NCBI GenBank assembly: GCA_025618425.1
Contig: CM046851.1
Coordinates: 248,001-312,000, forward strand
From: Heliocidaris tuberculata
Lineage: Eukaryota; Echinodermata; Echinoidea; Camarodonta; Echinometridae
DNA length: 64,000 nt
Direction: 5' to 3'
Shown here: in pieces, positions 12,101 through 22,211 of the stretch
How the letters are laid out: every line of letters begins with the position of its first letter
How positions within the stretch are numbered: position 1 is the first letter of the stretch
Notes under the pieces: model-generated
Database searches by the model: none
What the model was told of the DNA's origin: nothing
What the model saw: only the letters and a program-made list of their open reading frames with translations
Made by a program: the position numbers and the translations under genes

Positions 12101-15100
12101 TTGGGGGAAAGCAAATAATGAAAGTCAATTGCAGAAATCATCTCCATTATGAATTAGGAATACTTTATAAAATTCTTAAACATGCTCTAAACCCTCAATT
12201 TATGAACAGGTTAACTTCATACATACCACAGCAATAGGATAACTATACACCTGTCAACTTTTCTTATCTAATATCATAATCAACCCTTAAGGCGCCACGT
12301 CCTTGCCTATGCTCATCCATGTAGAAATGCCACGTACATGTACACTCGTCCACTGGAGCATTGCCAAACCTTGTAAAATGACACTCGTTGTAAAGCTGTG
12401 CGTTCACTTAATGGCTTATTGTATTGTTCAGAGTGTGTCACATGCAATATTGTTCTATAATCTGTCCATCAGTCTTTCATTTTGACACTGCATTACTTAA
12501 GCAACATTGTCAGTTTGGGAGCGACTTTACAAAAAGTTTTCTTTCTAGATTTGTATAAAAAAACAAGCGTATGGTGGGGATTTATTTGCAGGCACTGGAA
12601 ATGCTACTCTATGGACACACTAAGGTTTAATGAGGTTTAACGATTTATCAATTTCCAATAGATATGGCTAGCTTTCTATGTACTATATGTATGTCAAAAA
12701 TCTAATACTGTTGTTTTCTTTGAATTCTTTTTGGCTTGCCTCTCTCTATAAGGCTTGGGCATTTTGTAACAGCAGACATATTTTAATCATGATAAACGTC
12801 TCAAGCCTATAACACACCATCTATGAATGCATTTATAGTTGAACTTATAATGCTCAAATGGATAACTGATAAACATAAATATTGAATTGGCCGAATATAA
12901 CATTTAAAAAACATTTGGTCTTATTGGGTAATCATCTCCAGTGAGATAGCTATAGATAAAATGTCTTTTCTCAGGAAATTTTGCAAGCAACAGGGCACGA
13001 TTTGAATGCACACCCTCAACTTTAACCTCAACCTCAGCACAGTGGACAAACCACTTTTACCAAGCAGTCAAACATTTACTATTTTCATCTGACCAGGATG
13101 CAGGTTTGACTTTAAAAGAAAATAGGTCCTCCATATCTTTCCTTAAGTACCTTGGTTCTTGCAGGAGCAGATCTCGCAGCCATTTCCATCAGTAGCCAAG
13201 CCATACGGGCATTTCTTAGGACAAGTGGACGAGACAGTTTGGTCACATATAGCTGGATCTAAAAATAGAAATAAGATGTTGATGGGTTGAGAGAGAGACA
13301 CTGTAATCCTATACATTATGATTAAAGATAAAGTTGAGTCCTGGGGAGCGTTTCATGAAAGGATTTGTCTGATATTTTTTCCGACAAGTGTTATAAGCTA
13401 CTGAAATCCTTGCATCTGATTGGCTGAGAGCAAATTTGTCAGTAAAAATCACTGACAAAATGCTTGATGAAACGCTCCCCTGGTCATGCGATTACATTGT
13501 GAATGAAACTTTCTGGAAGCAATTGGGAAAAGTTGATCATGTCTAAATAAGGAATGGTGTATACTGTGAGGTTTTGGAATCATAAAAATGATAAGAAATC
13601 AACCCAAACTTGCTCCAAAGCACATGCACTGCACACAGAAATGGATATATGGGACTGCACACACGTGGCATGAACGTTCGGCCAGAACAATTCAGCTATA
13701 TTTCGTCATATTTTGAATATAAGGGCATTCAAAGAGAAATCCTTTCCAGAGGACATTTCTACTATGATGTTCTTCCAAACTGACATAAAAGGAATGAGAA
13801 AGCTCACAAATTGTTTTTCACCTCTCCCAAAACTCAACCTTCCCTTTAAACGGTAAGAACACACATGTATCACATCTATCAATAAAAACAAAAATTCCTT
13901 AACATGTAGCTAATTAAACAAATATAGAGCTTCATTCTATTTATGAATAAATTTTAAAAGTATAAGAAATTTTTACTAAAAAATAAGGAAGAATATCTTT
14001 TTTAAAAGTGACTTCCAAGAAGCAATGATGAGTAAAGTATGCAAAATAGAGATTTAAAAGAAAACAAATTTATAAAACTTACCAAATATTCTACATAAGC
14101 AAGTTGCACATCCATTCTCGTCGGTAGCATAACCAAATTCACATTCAAGGTCACAGGTCGAAGGACTAACTGAGTAACATCCAGCTGAAAAGTTAAACAT
14201 ACTGGTATATAAAATGTTACGATTTTCATAGATATTATGAAATTGATAATGATCGACTATGTAAATCTTGTATCACCATCTCTTTTGAACAAAATAATGA
14301 GGCCCAGTATTAAAATCAAACACAAGCCCTTTTGTAAAAGGCCTCAGTTAATTTACCAAGTCAATTTTCTCAAATCTATCAGGGTGGATTTAAAAAATGC
14401 TTACATCTTTTTTAAAAAATCATATTCCATTCTGGGACTCCAATAAGAATTCTTAAGTCACAGATGATTCACTTTTATCAAGAAAATATCAGGGATACAA
14501 GAAAAAATTTCCATTAGAGCTATTAACAAGGCTGAATCCCAAGGTGAAATAGAAGGGTATAAAGCATCTTTTCCAGAGATTTTACACAGAATTCTGTAGT
14601 TTCAGCATTAAGCCACAATATGATAAAATGGACGATCTGTATATATAATGCATTACTTTCAACTCTGCAGAAACAGATAGGGCATCCCCTCGAATCCATT
14701 TCAAGTCCATATGGACAGAGTATCTGTTGAGGACAGACTGACATTGGCAGGTCTGGACACTCCACTCCTGAAAGAGAGGAAAATAGACTGCAGCATTCAT
14801 TCTCTATTTTGTATTTGCTGAATTGCAGATAACAGCATCCTATACTAGAATATACATGTAGTTATGCAGTCTGATCTAAATGGACAATTGAACAAGAGAT
14901 GTAACAAATTAAACTAAATACCATTTTTGTTGCACTTTTACATGGGGATCATTACTATGTTTCCAATGATTGATATAACTATTGTAAGGTAATATGAAAG
15001 ACATTTTTCAAATTTCATGTTGAAAATATTCTTTAAAATTGTTATTATATTTCTTGCACATGAGGGCTCAATAATCTAGGAATATTGGTACTGTAATGGA

Positions 15101-18100
15101 ATCACACAGAGAATTGGCACAATCTGTGTTTCACGTTTCAAAAAAGACCTTTTTTATAATTTTTGAATATTTCAACCAATTCATTCATCAAAAGATTGTT
15201 TTCTAATTTAGGAGACAAAAAGTTTTTATTGCCTAAAAAAATATAGATTTACATACATGTACATGTAGCTTATATCAACTACTAAAATTGCTCATTCAAA
15301 CGCTACATCTTCAGATATGACGAGATGGACCTTATGAAGACAGCTTTCTAAGAATTTTGTTCTACAAGTACCTTCTTCCTTACAGTTACAAGTTTGACAT
15401 CCTTGACTGTCATGAAGATATCCAGCTGAGCAGTTGTTGGTGCAGGTCACCGGTTCACATATCCTGAATGATGTTATGGCTATGGGTACCTCCGCTGTAT
15501 AAAAGGGGAAAGTTCACAGTGATACCTGGGAGATTTTGGCCCTATGCATAAGACCTACAATGCAGGACCAGCTACATGCCCCCCAAATAGGCCTATGTAT
15601 TTTGTTCTGTTGAAATATGTTTCATTTCTACTGCTACTAAAGCTGAACTGACACTGACACACATACACTTAGAAATCCAATAATATAGCAATGTAGTTTT
15701 CTACATTTTAGTGCACTTACATTGAAATAAAGTGCATTAATTCATAGAACATACCTGTAAAACATACACAGGTACAGAAAAAAAAAATCTTCAGACTTAA
15801 CACACAGTTTAAAGATTATCAAGTTTTTATGAAATATAGAATTTAAAACCGCAGAAAAATTTGGGTGATCCCTTGAAAATATCCCCAACAATCTAAATCA
15901 TTTTTCAACACTCATTACAAGAACCTTGACATAACAGGTGAAAAAAGTGGCAAAATTTATAACCATAACAATAATTATATAAACTGAATCAAAGTCAAAA
16001 CACCTGTCTGATTGAATAAAACTATTCAAGGCCTTTAATTTCTTATCCTTCCAGGAAGTTGAACTTTAAATGTCACATTATTTAATAACAGATCTGCATT
16101 TCAACTATCTCAAATAAGATCTTTTGTCTTACTAGGCTGTTTACACTGGCAAACTTGGCAATGAGTGATGGGATCAGTAGCATATCCATAAGTGCAAGCT
16201 TTTGGACAGTTCCTTCGGGTTACGAACGGACAGGCGGAACCTACAATTTTAAAACAACACAATTATCACCTTCAAGTTGTTAAAATGTTTTATTTTTTGT
16301 GTCCCTACTTCCTGCTGTTACATTATTCAGGGATGCCACTTAGAATTGATAAAAAAGTAGGAAAACTCATCTAGAGTGGGCCCTTTTGTACATAAAAAGT
16401 GGTTTTCTATGGCTAAAAATATGGTGAAAAAGTAGGAATTCCTACTTTTGTCTGAAAAGTGGCATCTCTGATTATTTAAGATAAAGTTGAAGCCAATCAA
16501 TCAAATTTCTATGGTTTTTCCTCCTGAAATCTGAATTTCATAAAAACAGAAAATACAGCCCTGGAAAAAAATTATTAGACAAGCTGCATTTAGAGGCATA
16601 TAGGTAGTGTTAAGTCCATTGTCTATTGAACTAGGAAAATGATTATTAACAGCTAATTCATTATTAATGGACTACTACTCCCCAATACAATTACCTTTGT
16701 GACAATTAACCCAGGACAATTACCACTGGATGACTACAGCAAGGATAAACTTCCCTGGACAGATTTCCCCAGACAATTACCCCCCCCCCCCTCAATTTTA
16801 ATACGAGATAGGTTTTTGACCACATAATAGACTATAAATGTCTGAGAGGATGAATTTCAGGTGTTAGTTGTCTTGATTTGAGCACTATGGCCTTCTCATT
16901 ATTCTACTGAGAACATTTGGAGTGGCATAAAATTGAAGTTATCAAAAAAGAAAAGATTCTAGCTACATGAACGAGCTGCTGTGAAGAGAAAAAAAAAAGC
17001 AAAACCTTATGGACAGCATGACATGAGGCATGGCTACTATCATCAAATGTAGCAATTTTCCACCAAGAACTGAACAAACTGCCTGTAGAGAAGTGAACAT
17101 AGTGACCAGACAATCAGGCATACCTCCTGGACGATTATCCCCGAGACCATTACTGTCAGAACATTTGTGACCAGGCACCACAAAACCACCAAAAAGTCAC
17201 CTGATATGAATTTTTAGTTAAGGTCTGATTCTGAAAGAGGAGATTCTCAGCTCTAAAATGATATATAACTCATTAGCATTGAATGTTCCTAACTCACTGT
17301 ACAAACAGTAGAATGCACAGTCCCTCAGAATGTACTTCTGAGAAATAAGGGTTTAAAGTTTGTAGTGTATTGAAGCTCTCTGACTTGGAAGGTCTTGTGC
17401 TTAGGAGACATAAGGAGGATTATAACTCGATGAAAATTTCTATGAAGGGATTATCAGATTGTCCTAAAACTTGGCATACTAATTAGACATATCCTGTTTA
17501 TCATAGTTCACAAGTATCAATGCAAGAGCTTGCTCCGTTTAAAAGTTATGGGAGATCAAAATGAGACAAGTATTCAGGGTCTTAAAAAAGAAAAGTAGTA
17601 CAACAAAATCAAGAGAAGGCACACATAAGTCCAATATGAAACTGTCAAAAATACTTGTAGATTGTTTGGTGCCTCCAAATTTTTAGATTACTGAGAGAAA
17701 AGTATACTCTTTCAGGAAATACTCAAAACTAAAATTTGACCATGCCAACCCAAAACACATTGATTGAGCTCTACCTGAAAATCACACAGTGCGACTTTTT
17801 GGTGGTTTTGTGGTGCCTGGTCATTTGTTCCAAAATCCTATACCCTAGAGAATATTCCCAGGACAATTACCCTCTAAGATATTTTCATTCAGTTTGTTTA
17901 ATCTGAAGTATCCATCAGTTGGGTGTGCATGCCTTTAGATATAATTGTCCTTTAGATATAATTGTCCTTTAGGGATAATTGTGGGGGGGGGGGGTAATTG
18001 TCCTAGGGGTAATTACCCTGGGGTTAATTGTCCGAGGGGTTAGTTATTGTATGGGGTAATTGTTTTAGTGTGTAGTCATCCACTCATGAGTTAGCTGGTA

Positions 18101-20636
18101 GAAATCAATTCGAAAGTTTAATTACTGATGTAGCCAACACTTCCCACATATGCCTTTAAAAGGAGCTGGTCTAATAATTTTTCCAGGGCTATATGTTAGG
18201 CAACTATTTAGATTGTGTCCTCCTATGATATCAGACAGATAATGTCATTTAACACATAGCCCGCTATTGTCGACCATTGTCACTTCCGGGCTCATGCTTC
18301 TGTCGACGATCGTCAACGGAAATCACAAACAAAAGATGAAGCGCTAATACAATTGAATGGGCGCACGCGTGCTCTATTCCTGTGTATCAATGCATTGTAC
18401 ACACACACAGCTTTCGTTCCATTGCGTTTTCGATATTTGCTAACATTCGCTTTTTTCGAGTAAATTATCTTTTTTCATGCGTTTTTCTGTTGCGAAATAT
18501 TATGGAAAGGGATGTCTATGGGGGAATTTGAGAGCCCTGTTAGAATTTGTCATCCTAATATTTATGCCAATATATCTTACTATATATGCAAAATAATATA
18601 AGTTATACATCATTAGAAAGTAAAGACTCTACAACTTTGCTGTACATTATTTTCCCATAAAAAGCACCAGTAAGAAGTAACTGAAGAGTAAAACCCCCGT
18701 ACTGGTTCATCACATCACCCTTTAAAATAATCCAGCAGCTGTGGGTTTCGTAATGCACAGGGCAAAGAGTTAATTTAATTCAATAATAATGACATCATGT
18801 GAGCACAGTACTTCCAGTATAAACGAGGAAGACATTGATTAGTAGCTGATTAATATGAGCATCACAGCACAGACATATAAATGGTGGAATGGAGTTTAGT
18901 CTACTTGAAATAGTCACACATCTAAACCAAGACACATGTGGAATACACCTAGGGAATTTTCCTTTGGTGCACTGAATGTACTTATACATGTACATGTACA
19001 TCCTGAATGGCATTCTAAATTATGGTAGATAGAATCAGGGACAGAGTTATCAGTCACTCAGGGTGGGATGTGGGGTGTTACCACGATGCAATGACTAACA
19101 TGTATCTTGTCTATCTCTTCCTCACTGCCACTGTGTAAACAGATTTACATGTGCACAATGTTTCTGTATATTTATGTTACAAAAACTACCATGTTTACAA
19201 CAATGTTTCATAGTAATCATGAAAATTTGACAAGATTGCATAAGGTTCAAAATGTTGAAGGTATATCCAACTTACTTGTATTTCTGCAAGCGCAAATTTC
19301 ACAGCCATCACTGTCAGTCGCCCGACCATGGGGGCAGTGTACTGAACAGCTTTGGGCAGAGACCGGAAGGCAGGCTATCGGCTGTCGACACCGACAAGTC
19401 TGGCACCCATGACGGTCAGTGGAGAGACCATAAGGACAGGTAGCCAGTAATGGACATTGCTCAATGCCGAGGGTTGGACATCCATCTGGAGATAGATGTA
19501 GAAAAACATTACATCTACTTTCTACTTTTATAGATATGTACATGCACATAAACTTATTTCAAAAGAAGGCACAACATCAGAAATGCTGGCAGCAGCATAA
19601 TTATACAGTTATGGCTCAATATAAAAAGTACAAATTTACCAAAATATAACTCACATTCTGAACATGTTCATTTCACTTTGAAAATAATAATTGCACAATT
19701 GAACAATTCTTTTATATTCTTTACAATAGAATTAGTAAAACATAGGAGAACCACTAAAACAAAATGCATAACTAAGACTAATACCATTATAATTTTTACG
19801 AATAATTACAAATCAAACATAAATTACTATTACTCACTCATTTGCAATATCCCTACAGGTATGTACAAGTAGATGCATGTACCAGATGGCAAAAATGCCA
19901 GCTGGTGAATATTGAACTGATTGTTTAAGCTTAATAATTAAACACTCCCAATTTTACATATAACCTGAAATGTGCCACCTACTAACAGGCTGATTAATAA
20001 GCACGATGGCGCAGTGGTAGAGCAGTGGTCTTGAAATCTGACGGAAACCAAGTTGATGGACTAGTGCCCTTTGGTAAGGCATTAATCCTCATTACTGAGT
20101 CCCTCAGATAGGACTTAAAGCTGTACATTCCCCTGGCTGTTTACTTACAAGCATACTCTGGCTTTCTTATCAGTCAAGTTCAATATGCCATCAACTATTT
20201 CACCATACTGATCTTTCTAAAAGGGAATTCTTACAGATATTTTGTTCATTTTCATAACACAAGAATGGCAAACTAGGATTTGGACTATGGTTTGGTAACA
20301 TATAGCTCATCCTTTCTGTATGTTTTAGAATCAGGAGCAAAGAGATGTCTGGGCATAATTTATTATTATTATTATATGTTATCTTAGTCCAAAGATATTG
20401 AAACATTACCAGTGTTGGACATTCAAATAGTAGCTGAGCTATATAAATTAATCTTATTATCATTAAGGTAACAATTGAGTCCAGATTACCTGTATGGTGA
20501 CATGCACAAATCTCACAACCCTGATCAGTGGCATAACCCTCGGAACACACGAGAGCACAATTTTCTGAGGTGACAGGTGGGCAGGGTGTGACCATCAAGG
20601 TTTGGATCTGAAATGGATCTTTTTTAGGTTGAACAG
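8933..20636 (-). CDS. Multi-domain antistasin-like protein gene (span of 12 exons, partial)
   Basis: Twelve exons encode thirteen tandem antistasin-like domains over 518 codons. Each domain has six cysteines in the order C-x(4-8)-C-x(3-5)-C-x(n)-GC-x2-C-x-C, usually with (G)(L/Y)ATD before the fourth cysteine. Antistasin domains are small disulfide-rich modules best known as serine protease inhibitors; they also occur in CRIM1-type matrix and BMP-modulating proteins. Every exon starts and ends in phase 1, so exons can be duplicated or skipped without changing the frame. No signal-peptide exon is identifiable at the 5' end and no stop codon at the 3' end, so both ends are missing. No VWC or IGFBP domain is seen, so a CRIM1 relative is possible but unsupported. 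Target protease and function are unknown. Confidence 0.8.
9924..10034 (-). CDS. Antistasin gene exon, domain 12
   Basis: 111 bp, 37 codons, phase 1-1; acceptor after GTGTTCTCTTGCAG, donor GTAAGA. Domain: CPAVTLEDC-PLSMVC-QHGLSTDASGCEVCRC. Confidence 0.85.
10170..10190 (-). repeat. ATTGA tail of a probable retroelement 3' end
   Basis: Read on the minus strand, sequence ending in TGGTTACATAAATTGAATTG is followed by further ATTGAAT copies. The same kind of tail occurs at 741-796 and 7733-7750. The body upstream on the minus strand (about 10190-10380) encodes nothing recognisable. Confidence 0.4.
10582..10677 (-). CDS. Antistasin gene exon, domain 11
   Basis: 96 bp, 32 codons, phase 1-1, the shortest exon of the gene; acceptor after CCCAACCTGAACAG, donor GTAAGT. 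Domain: CNPLPSC-TLSC-PRGLATDVNGCDVCMC. Confidence 0.85.
10911..11010. repeat. AGT/TAG trinucleotide microsatellite
   Basis: About 100 bp of nearly uninterrupted AGT repeats with occasional C variants, in the intron between domains 11 and 10. The serine-rich and leucine-rich open frames across it are artefacts of the repeat. Confidence 0.9.
11132..11242 (-). CDS. Antistasin gene exon, domain 10
   Basis: 111 bp, 37 codons, phase 1-1; donor GTGAGT. Two AG sites are possible at the acceptor; the one after TATATCCAG is chosen because it keeps phase 1. Domain: CTTLTNMVC-PLTRQC-KFGLATDENGCPVCEC. Confidence 0.8.
11960..12094 (-). CDS. Antistasin gene exon, domain 9
   Basis: 135 bp, 45 codons, phase 1-1; acceptor after CCCCCAATGCTAG, donor GTAACG. 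A 13-residue lead (RELSIVTLKPVIT) precedes CPAVYC-DINC-EFGLATDSIGCEICAC. Confidence 0.85.
13151..13258 (-). CDS. Antistasin gene exon, domain 8
   Basis: 108 bp, 36 codons, phase 1-1; acceptor after CTATTTTTAG, donor GTACTT. Domain: CDQTVSSTC-PKKC-PYGLATDGNGCEICSC, a close match to the consensus of the gene. Confidence 0.85.
13326..13845. mobile_element. TTAA-flanked MITE (family B) with nested MITE
   Basis: TTAA at 13322-13325 and 13846-13849 flank ends reading AGATAAAGTTGAGTCCTGG and, inverted, AGGGAAGGTTGAGTTTTGG. The body matches copies at 23126, 42757, 52994, 55623 and 60838. A second element (13344-13479) sits inside it, so the host was about 380 bp long before that insertion. Confidence 0.75.
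13344..13479. mobile_element. Nested 136 bp MITE with CTG target duplication (family F)
   Basis: Perfect 13 bp inverted ends (GGGAGCGTTTCAT...ATGAAACGCTCCC) are flanked by CTG at 13341-13343 and 13480-13482. The interior carries GTTATAAGCTACTGAAATCC and GATTGGCTGAGAGCAAATTT, which define the family. It lies inside the family B element. Confidence 0.8.
14083..14184 (-). CDS. Antistasin gene exon, domain 7
   Basis: 102 bp, 34 codons, phase 1-1; acceptor after CTTTTCAG, donor GTAAGT. Domain: CYSVSPSTC-DLEC-EFGYATDENGCATCLC. It is a compact exon with only one residue before the first cysteine. Confidence 0.85.
14657..14767 (-). CDS. Antistasin gene exon, domain 6
   Basis: 111 bp, 37 codons, phase 1-1; acceptor after CCTCTCTTTCAG, donor GTAATG chosen because it gives the phase-1 end shared by all sister exons. 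Domain: CPDLPMSVC-PQQILC-PYGLEMDSRGCPICFC. Confidence 0.8.
15372..15494 (-). CDS. Antistasin gene exon, domain 5
   Basis: 123 bp, 41 codons, phase 1-1; acceptor after CCTTTTATACAG, donor GTACTT. A 12-residue lead precedes CEPVTC-TNNC-SAGYLHDSQGCQTCNC. The usual ATD is LHD here, and the spacing between the first and second cysteines is only four residues. Confidence 0.8.
16133..16240 (-). CDS. Antistasin gene exon, domain 4
   Basis: 108 bp, 36 codons, phase 1-1; acceptor after TTTTAAAATTGTAG, donor GTAAGA. Domain: CPFVTRRNC-PKAC-TYGYATDPITHCQVCQC. The glycine that precedes the fourth cysteine in all sister domains is histidine here, which may alter the turn at that position. Confidence 0.8.
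16557..18190. mobile_element. 1.6 kb foldback-like element in an antistasin intron
   Basis: The ends are inverted copies (AGCCCTGGAAAAA, then ATTATTAGAC; right end GTCTAATAAT followed by TTTTTCCAGGGCT) with AT-rich flanks. Inside both ends are many copies of a GGACAATTACC motif, in inverted orientation relative to each other, together with poly-C and poly-G runs (16779-16792, 17982-17994). A second, inner pair of about 32 bp inverted repeats (17168-17200 and 17793-17823) encloses about 590 bp. No transposase frame is present. Confidence 0.65.
18191..19275. other. Intron between domains 4 and 3, no gene seen
   Basis: Contains an unrecognised GC-richer patch (18250-18440) with CG-containing words that are rare elsewhere in the window, and otherwise AT-rich sequence. 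No splice-bounded cysteine-rich exon is visible on either strand. Confidence 0.4.
19276..19485 (-). CDS. Antistasin gene exon with two fused domains (2 and 3)
   Basis: 210 bp, 70 codons, phase 1-1; acceptor after CATCTATCTCCAG, donor GTAAGT. It encodes two complete domains with only a few residues between them: CPTLGIEQC-PLLATC-PYGLSTDRHGCQTCRC, then CLPVSAQSC-SVHC-PHGRATDSDGCEICAC. It is the only exon in the gene carrying two domains, consistent with loss of the intron between two former single-domain exons. Confidence 0.85.
19999..20135 (+). repeat. Probable tRNA-derived SINE fragment
   Basis: The segment ATGGCGCAGTGGTAGAGC matches a tRNA A-box region and is followed by about 110 bp containing TTTGGTAAGGCATTAATCC. 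The B-box is degenerate. It lies in the intron between domains 2 and 1. Confidence 0.5.
20490..20636 (-). CDS. Antistasin gene exon, domain 1 (most 5' seen)
   Basis: 147 bp, 49 codons, phase 1-1; acceptor after TCTGTACAG, donor GTAATC. A 17-residue lead (VQPKKDPFQIQTLMVTP) precedes the domain CPPVTSENC-ALVC-SEG-YATDQGCEICAC. The loop before the fourth cysteine is one residue shorter than in the sister domains (ATDQGC against ATDxxGC). No signal peptide is encoded, so at least one exon lies upstream, in or beyond the assembly gap. Confidence 0.8.
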
Positions 20637-20869
20637 CTGTACAGAGTACGAAAATAAACAGTCTGATGTAAGATCGAATTGAAACTACAGATTTAGGGTC
20701 TGGATAAACAGATGTGGTTAAATTCCCTGTTGCAACCTACGGTAGGACATTTATCTATATTTTCTGAGTGTGTGATACTCAAAGAGATAAATTAGGACCT
20801 TTACAAATTACTAAAGATCTAATTTGCCAAATGCTGAAATGGTTACCATAGGGTGAGAATGCTACTTAA

Positions 20870-21451
20870 AAGGCAATCTAACCTTTGTAATAATTTGAGT
20901 TGTCTGTGAGCAGAAAAATCAGAGAAGCAGATTGGTGAAAGTTTGAATGAAATCGGACAAGCAATAAGAAAGTGTTGATTTTTAAAAAGTTGTAATCACT
21001 ATACATATGGGAATTTCAAATTTGCTGTATCGGTACAGTCACTGTAATGTAGTGGCGGTCAACTTTTTCTGTTCACTCCAACACACGAAATGATTAAAAT
21101 GTAAATTTTTCAAAATGTATAACTCAGTACGATCTTTTTCTTTTGGAGGACCGATAACAATATACTATCTACAATATATTTTGAGTACTGCCTCGAGGGA
21201 AAAGGCTCTCAGGAGAAAATCAGAATTTAATGATATTTTGGTGTACAACAAATGGGAGAGTTGATTGTGAATATGTCACAATCAATTCACCAAACTGTCA
21301 ATTTGAGATTCGCATAGACATAGTAATCTCATTTTTCAAACATTCATAACTTTCTTATTCTTTGTACGATTTCTTTCAAACTTTCACCATCCTGTTTCTC
21401 TTATCTTTTTTCTTTAACAAAATCAGCTTCTAACAAAGGTTGGATTGCCCT
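20870..21451. mobile_element. TTAA-flanked palindromic element (family C)
   Basis: Inverted ends AAGGCAATCTAACCTTTGT and, from the right, AGGGCAATCCAACCTTTGT are flanked by TTAA (20866-20869 and 21452-21455). The interior is only partly palindromic and contains no coding sequence. Its right TTAA is also the left TTAA of the next element. Confidence 0.7.
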
Positions 21452-21455
21452 TTAA

Positions 21456-21711
21456 CCCTTTCAAGACAATTGACCACATTTTGTGGTTTGGCTCAATAAC
21501 TTTTGATCCAGAGCTCTCAAAAATATACCAGATGCCAGAGTAGAAAGAGCAATATTTTCTGCACACACTATGTCCATTTTTATTGCATGACCATATTGCA
21601 TTTGATGCCAGGAATTTTAAAAACAAGAATAAGCTTTGAGATCCTTAAATTGGCAACACATTGAGAGTTTTAAAATCATTGTTTTTCATCAAAACTGGCA
21701 ATTTCTTTCAA
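21456..21711. mobile_element. TTAA-flanked element (family D), truncated by the assembly gap
   Basis: It starts CCCTTTCAAGACAATTGACC right after TTAA and matches, in inverted orientation, the complete element at 28099-28506. The sequence runs into the N gap before the other end is reached. Confidence 0.7.
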
Positions 21712-22211
21712 NNNNNNNNNNNNNNNNNNNNNNNNNNNNNNNNNNNNNNNNNNNNNNNNNNNNNNNNNNNNNNNNNNNNNNNNNNNNNNNNNNNNNNNNN
21801 NNNNNNNNNNNNNNNNNNNNNNNNNNNNNNNNNNNNNNNNNNNNNNNNNNNNNNNNNNNNNNNNNNNNNNNNNNNNNNNNNNNNNNNNNNNNNNNNNNNN
21901 NNNNNNNNNNNNNNNNNNNNNNNNNNNNNNNNNNNNNNNNNNNNNNNNNNNNNNNNNNNNNNNNNNNNNNNNNNNNNNNNNNNNNNNNNNNNNNNNNNNN
22001 NNNNNNNNNNNNNNNNNNNNNNNNNNNNNNNNNNNNNNNNNNNNNNNNNNNNNNNNNNNNNNNNNNNNNNNNNNNNNNNNNNNNNNNNNNNNNNNNNNNN
22101 NNNNNNNNNNNNNNNNNNNNNNNNNNNNNNNNNNNNNNNNNNNNNNNNNNNNNNNNNNNNNNNNNNNNNNNNNNNNNNNNNNNNNNNNNNNNNNNNNNNN
22201 NNNNNNNNNNN
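21712..22211. other. Assembly gap (500 N)
   Basis: Exactly 500 undetermined bases, a typical placeholder length, so the real gap size is probably unknown. The left edge lies in a repeated element, which would explain the assembly break. The missing 3' end of KAT6 and 5' exon of the antistasin gene may lie here. Confidence 0.95.
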
